Source of the DNA: Puniceicoccales bacterium
GTDB lineage: Bacteria > Verrucomicrobiota > Verrucomicrobiia > Opitutales > JAIRLM01
NCBI GenBank assembly: GCA_031282835.1
Contig: JAITCU010000011.1
Location: forward strand, 1 to 34,055
Direction of reading: 5' to 3'
DNA: 34,055 nucleotides
The notes under the pieces were generated by a model. The model was not told the origin of the DNA and made no database searches. It saw only the letters and a program-made list of their open reading frames with translations. This document shows, piece by piece, positions 28,001 to 34,055 of this stretch (its first letter is position 1; each line of letters begins with the position of its first letter). Both the position numbers and the translations under genes were made by a program.

Positions 28001-29693
28001 GGGCACCCTTAGCAATGCGTCCGAAAATATTCAGAGTTCCAGGCCCGACACGGCCACTATTTGCATCACCCATAGTGTGCCAGATGGACCCACCCATGCC
28101 GATGGATTGGTTAGTCTCCCAAGTAGTATCTCCTTCCCAAAGGGACTGATGCGTATTTGCAAAAAGCAAAGGCTCAATGGCCGCCCACCCACCCCCTGAA
28201 TGTTTCTCAAACGGCTGTTCGTAGTTGAGAACCGGAGGACATTGCTTCCCCATTGTTGGGACATATGGTACACTAGCATCAGGCGCGGTGGAAGTCGGTA
28301 CCTGAGCCAAGGCGACGCCGCCCTCATCCCAGGCTTCCAGCATTGCGCGCGTGCGGCCCACGTTAATTTGCATGTTTTCGGCCAGCCGTACGGCGAAGAT
28401 GTTTTCCGCGTTGGGAGAAATTACCTGCTTCCCTCCGTCGTTGACCGTGGCAAAACCGGCGATGGTAACAATGGGGCTGCCACCGCCCACAACATCCCGG
28501 TCATTGAAATAGTAGCGCGTATTTTTGCCTCCGCCCAGGGCGGCGACGTAAGCGTTACTGCCCACGCCGTCGGTGCAGGCGGTTGCCAACAAAACAGCAT
28601 TTCCGCCAAATTCCACGGACCAATTTGGGCTAACGGCATCGGTCACTCCCGTTGGCGTGGTACCGCCAAAAATTGTCGCATGAGCACTGCTGCCCTCCGC
28701 ACCTGCAGCGGTTGCACTGGCAATCAAAACACTTTGGTCGCCAAATCGCCCAACGGTCCACGCCTTTGCCGACGATGCCGGCGATTCCGTCGTAGAGGGA
28801 ACGTTGGGCCCGAAAACAGTGGCATAGGCATGAGCAACTGCACTATCGCCAGCGTTCTGATAGGCCGTGGAACGAAACACATTTCCCGCTCCAAATCCCT
28901 CGAAAACCCAATTGTCGAGGTTCACGGCGGCACCGCTTCGGGGACTTTCCGTTCCGAAGATCGTGGCACTGGCCGTATACGGCCCAGAATTGGATATGTC
29001 GGCGGTGAAGGTATTTCCATCGCCAAAATGGCCAAATATCCAATTCCTGTCGATGAATGTCGCAGTAGGTGTCTCCGCAAACGGGCTGCCAGTCCACGCG
29101 CACGGACCATTCCCAAACACGGACACGGATCCATCTGCTGTAGTTTCTGGGTTGCCAAATTCCCCCAAAACCTGGGCCGCGAAGGTCATACCCGAACCGT
29201 TTCCCGGATCTATGAAAAAATATTCATAGAGTGGAGTTTGGGTATCCGTTCCCACCGTTCCCTTCGCCCGCCTGGCCGAAATAACCGAGACACGCGTGGT
29301 TCCAAGGGCAGAAAAGAACAGATCACCACCGTAATCGTTGTACAATCCGAGTGTCACACCCACGGGCTCGCTGGCCACAGCCTCGCCCGCTAGCACCAAC
29401 AGCGCCGGGCCACTTTTCGATCCCGTGTATAAGGTAGAAATCGTTGGACCTGTCCCATATTTCCGGTAGGCATAAATTTCGAATTCATCCTCTTCCTCGC
29501 TTTCCGCAGCCCTAAATAGAACCGCGGGCATATTGGTAGTCGTAATGGCTCCCGTACCTATGAAATAGATAGGATCACTCGTAACTTGCGCATTCTCGCT
29601 GGTTGAAATTATGTTATCGCCAAACAAGCAAATAGGGACTACAATAGAAATTCCTATTGCGCAGGCTCTTATGCGCTTGGCCCAAAGAAACAC
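25077..29693 (-). CDS. Autotransporter-like surface protein: signal peptide, repetitive passenger, collagen-like/helical stalk, C-terminal barrel-like domain
   Basis: 1538 aa; N-terminal MFLWAKRIRACAIGISIVVPICLFG; collagen-like GxxGxx tracts (EPGTPGPPGPAGLQGPKGDPGAPGKDA ... GDKGDKGDKG...GDPG); C-terminal aromatic/amphipathic pattern ending LSLGYEF. Confidence 0.85.
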   Translation of the reverse strand: MFLWAKRIRACAIGISIVVPICLFGDNIISTSENAQVTSDPIYFIGTGAITTTNMPAVLFRAAESEEEDEFEIYAYRKYGTGPTISTLYTGSKSGPALLVLAGEAVASEPVGVTLGLYNDYGGDLFFSALGTTRVSVISARRAKGTVGTDTQTPLYEYFFIDPGNGSGMTFAAQVLGEFGNPETTADGSVSVFGNGPCAWTGSPFAETPTATFIDRNWIFGHFGDGNTFTADISNSGPYTASATIFGTESPRSGAAVNLDNWVFEGFGAGNVFRSTAYQNAGDSAVAHAYATVFGPNVPSTTESPASSAKAWTVGRFGDQSVLIASATAAGAEGSSAHATIFGGTTPTGVTDAVSPNWSVEFGGNAVLLATACTDGVGSNAYVAALGGGKNTRYYFNDRDVVGGGSPIVTIAGFATVNDGGKQVISPNAENIFAVRLAENMQINVGRTRAMLEAWDEGGVALAQVPTSTAPDASVPYVPTMGKQCPPVLNYEQPFEKHSGGGWAAIEPLLFANTHQSLWEGDTTWETNQSIGMGGSIWHTMGDANSGRVGPGTLNIFGRIAKGAHTLEGTAIGTQASGACLRIGSGWTVNCFSPMCDFQTIEVLNGELYLRGNGTDDLGVYNTAIGQLHEKNPNLNVWANLHPIDGRLVVCGTNKTLASDSSSWYNGTDYNSNGFFQDLRPRLVFGCVHGFEAEQYPGYSGLGRIVLTGLGEKPENWQMDIRGNCVFALRLFANDLYSPTESPGDGHVNVLAVYMKNLSEAKLDADEKRRRMLNLIKFNGHTMSEFGSEVPFANAPGQVDSVLHSGYYFLDDRAGGSEGCSYMLIQRPTNNDYDPYNYSMKNTLPNHYVVWTDRDGQLGLSIIYLNDSGQIEYSKYISDEPAFIGDIVEPVKETTPDCNCEPGTPGPPGPAGLQGPKGDPGAPGKDADPYEVAQILASDEEFISDLAEEIKEDSEFRELIRGPRGEKGDTGATGPQGPIGSDGEDADPYEIAQILASDEEFISDLAEEIKEDSEFRELIRGPQGIQGETGPAGSDGEDADPYEIARILASDEEFISDLAEEIKEDSEFRELIRGPQGIQGETGPAGSDGEDADPSEVAEILKHDLEFQSWVKGDKGDTGSDGEDADPSEVAEILKYDSEFQDWVKGDKGDKGDKGDKGDKGDKGDKGDPGEMLVVHSYTSTALPPVDRVCLSRNVMRAKRTSMSRMLQAIDQRSCDIRGNNDPFVLIFGAYERSNVDDSGLGSSTHSYGAFLGEDWSRHVFGSFYLRYGFGVAQIHDWSDFFGSLAEDFYGTTCKETSGSVFISGEFCNERRQKMNLCATLAVNSGRTKVLRRDGKPEKFDDISFHGKVACTREVFRVMGVRISPKLDLRYTFIHANVYMLPPSQTDQQQFNAYLEQTFSEEVRAKFSPQELATLYTTYAQSRVVPAVNNHVADLVLGLNLEKEMEGDRYNIRPLKLQCDMGWQRQVMWKTTSIATTYEKVQSTISLDMGNGPSDFFVCSGSFRKRLRSHWEIRGQWSGACSVKYRCHSANLSLGYEF
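26188..26265 (-). repeat. Short tandem repeat encoding (GDK)n
   Basis: Run of 9-bp units tctcccttat/tctcctttg encoding GDKGDKGDK... Confidence 0.9.
26270..26960 (-). repeat. In-frame modular repeats, five copies of an ADPxE(V/I)AxIL... module alternating with collagen triplets
   Basis: Three near-identical ADPYE(V/I)A(Q/R)ILASDEEFISDLAEEIKEDSEFRELIRGP modules and two shorter ADPSEVAEILKxDxEFQxWVKGDKG modules. Confidence 0.92.
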
Positions 29694-29890
29694 GGTAAAC
29701 AGGGATTTTAGACAGAATTTCTACAAAATCAAATTTTTTTTGAATTACCCCCTGAACACGGAAGAAATTTCCGTTCCCGTGCGTCCAGCCAAACCCGTAA
29801 AAGATTTATCACCTTCGCCACCAATGGCCCTGCGTTTTTTCCCGTAATCCATCCAGAATTTAACAAAAATTCACCAAAACCACAAAAAAA

Positions 29891-29921
29891 TTGACAAACG
29901 CCCATCCCCCGCCAATATAGT
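29891..29921 (+). promoter_or_regulatory. Promoter-like core upstream of small-protein copy 3
   Basis: TTGACA-N19-TATAGT in the shared block, 34 nt before the ATG at 29956. Confidence 0.5.
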
Positions 29922-29955
29922 CCTTGAATTCGAATTCTAACATGAGAGGTCCAAT

Positions 29956-30399
29956 ATGAAAAACACTACCGATACCGCCATATCCACGACAGATATTTTT
30001 GATGATGATTGCGAATTGCAGATATTCCAAACCCCAGGACTGACTCCTGGCTTAAGACTGGAACCCTCGTTTTCACGAGAATTTCCTACACCTTTAAGAC
30101 AAGCCAGCCCGCCGCCAGCGGTGAAAGCTATTCAAAAAATATCACCAACAAACAAAAAAACTGAGCTAGCTCATCAAATCGATGAAATAATGAGAATCAA
30201 TTATCAAAAAAACGACAAAAGAAAGTGCACACGCATTCCTACCTCAACTTCAGCGAACGAGAAAAGTGCGTGCGTGAGTATTGTAAGCGCAAGCGGATGG
30301 CCTTTAGTCCTTGCCAAAAATTGGAGAGGCAATGGATTTGCGCCCGGTGGGCCGTCGATTTTTCATCAGGACTTATGGATGTCAGATGAATGGGCATGA
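29956..30399 (+). CDS. Small protein family copy 3 with C-terminal extension (147 aa), overlaps miaB start
   Basis: MKNTTDTAISTTDIFDDDCELQIFQTPGLTPGLRLEPSFSREFPTPLRQASPPPAVKAIQKISP + TNKKTELAHQIDEIMRINYQK...; first 64 aa align gap-free with copies 1 and 2. Confidence 0.65.
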   Translation: MKNTTDTAISTTDIFDDDCELQIFQTPGLTPGLRLEPSFSREFPTPLRQASPPPAVKAIQKISPTNKKTELAHQIDEIMRINYQKNDKRKCTRIPTSTSANEKSACVSIVSASGWPLVLAKNWRGNGFAPGGPSIFHQDLWMSDEWA

Positions 30400-31681
30400 T
30401 ACAGAACTCATGGAATCCGTGCTGGTGGATAGTGGATTCCAACAGATCGACTCCGAGACCGCCGCCGACATCGTCATTCTCAATACCTGCAGTGTCCGTG
30501 AGCAGGCGGAGCGCAAGGCCATCGGACGTCTGCACTCCCTCGCACGCCGCAAAAAGATAGAAAAAAATTTTTCTCTCGGCGTCACCGGATGCATGGCCCA
30601 GAATTTAGGACGAGAGCTTTTTCGCCTTATTCCAGACCTGGATTTCGCCATTTCCCCCGGATGCATCCATGCCATTGGAAAGGTTTTAAGGCGCTTGGAA
30701 AACGGAGAGAAACAAATTTTCCTTTCCAACGGAGATACGGAAACGTCCGACGATTTCTGTCGCCGGAAAATCACCCGGGCTTCTGCGTTCGTTACCATTG
30801 CCAACGGGTGCAACATGAACTGTTCCTACTGCATTGTTCCTAAGACACGCGGCCGGGAAACCTGCCGGCCCATGGAAAGCATCGTGCGCGAGGTGCAATT
30901 TCTCGCGGAAAGAGGTGTTAAGGAGGTCACACTGGGAGGACAAATTGTTAATTTCTATGGAATTCGTAAGATTCCGTTCGAGAATGGGAAAAGTCCATTC
31001 GTCCAACTCCTCGAAAGAGTCCATGCCATCAACGGGTTGGAGCGAATCCGGTTTCTTTCACCACATCCATCCGGATTTCGCGACGATCTCATTGGCTGCT
31101 ATGCGAACCTTCCCAAGCTTTGCCCGCATGTACACTTCCCCATCCAAAGCGGGTCCGATCGCATACTGCGTTCCATGCGCCGGCCTTATACCAGACAAAC
31201 AGCGTTGGAGGTCTTGCATAAACTCCGCCAGAATTTGCCCGAAATGGCCATTTCTACTGACCTCATCGTTGGATTCCCCGGCGAAATGGAAGAGGATTTC
31301 CGCCAAACGGAGCAGCTTTTCGACAAAATCGATTTCGACATGGCGTTCATTTTCAAATACAGCCCGCGCGCTGGAACACCAGCGGCGGCGATGGGCAACC
31401 AAGTTTCCCAAGATGTCTGTGAGGAGCGACATCAGATTCTCCTAAAAAAACTAGCCATTACTTCCATTCGGCGAAATCGGTTATTCCTTAATTCGCATCA
31501 ACCGGTTCTCGTGGAAGAACCATCGACCAGAGATCACCATATTCTCTGGGGATACACCCCACACCATAAAAAGGTGTTCTTCCTGGGCCCCAAAGAATTA
31601 ATTGGCAAAATCGTTGATGTAAAAATTTCTCACGCAAGCACTTGCGCTCTAAACGGAATATTGGAAGATGACAAAGGCTAA
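30332..31681 (+). CDS. miaB: tRNA-2-methylthio-N6-dimethylallyladenosine synthase (MiaB-type methylthiotransferase)
   Basis: FFIRTYGCQMNGHDTELMESVL, NTCSVREQAERKAIGRL, GCMAQ, IANGCNMNCSYCIVPKTRGRE (radical-SAM CxxxCxxC), LGGQIVNFYG, HFPIQSGSDRILRSMRRPYT, C-terminal TRAM-like region. Start chosen at MDLRPVGRRFF. Confidence 0.94.
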   Translation: MDLRPVGRRFFIRTYGCQMNGHDTELMESVLVDSGFQQIDSETAADIVILNTCSVREQAERKAIGRLHSLARRKKIEKNFSLGVTGCMAQNLGRELFRLIPDLDFAISPGCIHAIGKVLRRLENGEKQIFLSNGDTETSDDFCRRKITRASAFVTIANGCNMNCSYCIVPKTRGRETCRPMESIVREVQFLAERGVKEVTLGGQIVNFYGIRKIPFENGKSPFVQLLERVHAINGLERIRFLSPHPSGFRDDLIGCYANLPKLCPHVHFPIQSGSDRILRSMRRPYTRQTALEVLHKLRQNLPEMAISTDLIVGFPGEMEEDFRQTEQLFDKIDFDMAFIFKYSPRAGTPAAAMGNQVSQDVCEERHQILLKKLAITSIRRNRLFLNSHQPVLVEEPSTRDHHILWGYTPHHKKVFFLGPKELIGKIVDVKISHASTCALNGILEDDKG

Positions 31682-31689
31682 CTTAAGTA

Positions 31690-33429
31690 CTACGATTGGG
31701 TTACGGAGCGAAAATTTACCAATTCCACCTGGACGCCACGGCTGCCGTTCCAATAGGACGTATTTAACCGCACCGCCGCGTCAAAGGTATCGGGAATATC
31801 TGGCAGGCACGCAGCCTGGTGCCAAGCAACGCCATGAATACTTCTTCGCCCGTCCGTAAGCGTGAAATTAAAGTGCTGCTGGCAATTCCCAAAAATATGC
31901 GGAGGTGTCGCAAAAGATACGCCGTGGATTCCGAAGATGGGCTGTTGGTTTTCCTGGCCATACGGTTCCAACTGGCGCAAGTGTCGCATAAGGGCCTCGT
32001 GTATGTCGGCCACATTTATCCATGCGGCGATTTCCAAGTCATTGCCAACGTCAATAATTTTCAATGCCTCCGAGACACGTACCTCAAATGCATCCCGGAA
32101 GCGATCCACATTTTCCCGAGGCATGCCAATTCCAGCGGCCAACGGATGACCACCCCAGGAGCCTAATAGGTGCGAACATTTAGAAAGAAGATCTACTAGG
32201 TTGAGCCCATTGACGCAGCGGCCAGAACCTTTTGCCATGTCGCTCTCCTCGCGGCTTAGGACCACACATGGTTTGCGATAACGCTGCATAAGCTTCCCCG
32301 CCACGATACCTATGACGCCCGTGTGCCAGTTATCGTTGAATAGGACGATCGAATTGCAATTGGAATACTGCGTCTCAACCATCTCGCTGGCCTCCCTGGT
32401 AATCTCCGATTCAATCCGTTGCCGCTCCTCATTCATTTTGGAGAGCTCTAGAGCCATGCGGTCTGCCGCATTTTCATCCTCGCTCAAAAACATTTCCACA
32501 GGGAGGGAGGCATCCGCGATGCGCCCGCTAGCGTTGATGCGTGGGCAGACCTTGAAGGAGATATCGGACGCCATTAGCGGTTGCTCCACCTCGCGGATCG
32601 CTTGCCGCATGATGGCTCGGGTACCAATGCGCCTTGGGTGCTGCAACTCCTTAAGGCCGTATTTGACAAAAATGCGATTTTCGCCGACTAATGGTACCAC
32701 ATCGGCTATGGTCGCCAGTGCAACCAGGTCCAATTGGCCTTTCAAACTGTATGACGCCGCACGTGGATCCCGACATTGCCGGCCGTGCTTTAGAAACCCG
32801 TAGGAAAACTTAAATACCAATCCGGCCGTGCAAAATATGCCCAGCGAGGACCGACAATCTTCCTGATTGACATTGGGATTTACAAGCAGGAGATTCCGGG
32901 CCAATTCGCGATTTGCCCGGTGATGGTCGATAATAATCACGTCCGTCTGCTGTGTGCGCATCCATTCAATTTCCTCCGTCGAATTCGTCCCGCAATCCAG
33001 TGCGATGACTAGGTCGGGTTTGCTTTCCGAATATGCTCGCTCCACCACGTTGTGTGAGAGGCCATAACCCTCCTCGAAGCGGCGCGGGACGAAGTACTTG
33101 ACGTCTATTCCGAAATGGCGCAGCAAATGGACCATTAGAGCCGTGGAGGTGATCCCGTCGGCGTCGTAGTCGCCGAAAATCGACACCCGCTCCCGGCGGA
33201 TCATCGCCTGCCAAACGCGCGTCACCGCTTCCTGCAAATTTAGAATCTTGAACGGGTCATCCAGCTGCGATAGACGCGATTCGACGAAGAGTCTGGCAGC
33301 CTGTGGATCCCGCAACCCCTTGGCAGATAAGATTTTTGCCATAACCAATGGGATTCGCAGGAGCCGATGCAGCCGGTTGGCTGCCTCCTCGTCACACGTG
33401 GTCTCTTTCCAGCGCAGTTGCTTTTTCAT
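31690..33429 (-). CDS. recJ: Single-stranded-DNA-specific exonuclease RecJ
   Basis: VSIFGDYDADGITSTALMVHLLRHFG, DVIIIDHHRANREL, CTAGLVFKF, LVALATIADVVPLVGENR, RINASGRIADAS, HTGVIGIVAGKLMQRYRKPCVVLS, GSWGGHPLAAGIGM. Start chosen at MKKQLRWK. Confidence 0.96.
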   Translation of the reverse strand: MKKQLRWKETTCDEEAANRLHRLLRIPLVMAKILSAKGLRDPQAARLFVESRLSQLDDPFKILNLQEAVTRVWQAMIRRERVSIFGDYDADGITSTALMVHLLRHFGIDVKYFVPRRFEEGYGLSHNVVERAYSESKPDLVIALDCGTNSTEEIEWMRTQQTDVIIIDHHRANRELARNLLLVNPNVNQEDCRSSLGIFCTAGLVFKFSYGFLKHGRQCRDPRAASYSLKGQLDLVALATIADVVPLVGENRIFVKYGLKELQHPRRIGTRAIMRQAIREVEQPLMASDISFKVCPRINASGRIADASLPVEMFLSEDENAADRMALELSKMNEERQRIESEITREASEMVETQYSNCNSIVLFNDNWHTGVIGIVAGKLMQRYRKPCVVLSREESDMAKGSGRCVNGLNLVDLLSKCSHLLGSWGGHPLAAGIGMPRENVDRFRDAFEVRVSEALKIIDVGNDLEIAAWINVADIHEALMRHLRQLEPYGQENQQPIFGIHGVSFATPPHIFGNCQQHFNFTLTDGRRSIHGVAWHQAACLPDIPDTFDAAVRLNTSYWNGSRGVQVELVNFRSVTQS

Positions 33430-33700
33430 TTTCCTCAGCCTGTACAGATTCCGCAAAAATCACAAGCACGCTGAAAAACTTTTTGCCGAATTTTGCTAAG
33501 CTCCCTCCGGGATTGGCTTTCCAGGGCACGCTTAAATCCTTGCGCATACGCCAGTTACAGGTGCGAATTGCAAAATCTCTGAAGCTGCTGACTAACCCCG
33601 ATGGAAAAAGTTTAAAAACCACTCTAACATCGAGTCCAGTATGAACGAATTTTTAATTGGCTCGCCATGAAGATCTTGCTGCATCTTCGTGTTTTTTGCA

Positions 33701-34055
33701 ATGTCTCAAGAAGATGCATTGATTGGTTTGTTTATCGCGGTGGATGATGTCTGTAAGAAAAATGACTGGGATTTCTCCCATGATTCAGGTCCAGCATGCG
33801 AACTTCATTTATCTGAAAATTCATGGAAACAAGTTGTAAATTTTGCCATTACAAAGGGCTCAATATCGGACATTCCCATGGCTAGACCGCTCCTGCAATC
33901 CCTCTCGGACACAGGCCTCGGAGACAGGGGTTATGTCAGCAAGGATGTGAGAAAAGCATTAAAAAATAGCGGATTAAATTTCATCGCGCGCGCACGGAAA
34001 AATATGAAAGAAAAAAATACTTCAGAAGAAATAGCGCATCTATCCCGGCGTCATA
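33701..34055 (+). pseudogene. IS982-like transposase fragment/internally deleted copy, runs off the window
   Basis: Own translation from ATG 33701: MSQEDALIGLFIAVDDVCKKNDWDF...VVNFAITKGSISDIPMARPLLQSLSDTGLGDRGYVSKDVRKALKNSGLNFIARARKNMKEKNTSEEIAHLSRRH; GDRGYVSK...ARKNMK is typical of the C-terminal half of IS982 transposases, yet an N-terminal-like VDDVCK lies only about 65 aa before it. Confidence 0.55.

Noticed and set aside
28200-29393. 397-aa plus-strand ORF, Arg/Ser/Gly-rich
   Set aside because: Antisense shadow of the autotransporter passenger; composition typical of reverse-strand reading.

Overview
The window is about 34 kb of gene-dense, moderately GC-rich bacterial chromosome. It is probably Gram-negative, because a large protein looks like an outer-membrane autotransporter; finer taxonomy is not claimed. 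Housekeeping genes recognised from motifs: pyruvate:ferredoxin oxidoreductase, gpsA, gltX, acpP-fabF, tRNA-Tyr(GTA), rsmG-topB, bioW-bioF, rplU-rpmA, miaB and recJ. Accessory content: (i) a tandem pair of membrane-anchored patatin-like phospholipases with patchy near-identity; (ii) a 1538-aa autotransporter-like protein with a repetitive passenger, a collagen-like/helical-module stalk and a C-terminal barrel-like domain; (iii) an LRR-like orphan protein; (iv) a partial IS982-like transposase ORF at the right edge, apparently internally deleted; (v) a direct repeat at the left edge. The best candidate for something undescribed is a three-copy dispersed family of 64-aa small proteins (8181-8375 -, 17115-17309 +, 29956-30147 + as the N-terminus of a longer ORF). 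Each copy follows the same conserved upstream module with a TTGACA-N19-TATRGT promoter-like core. In two copies, conserved coding-like sequence continues past the shared TAA stop.
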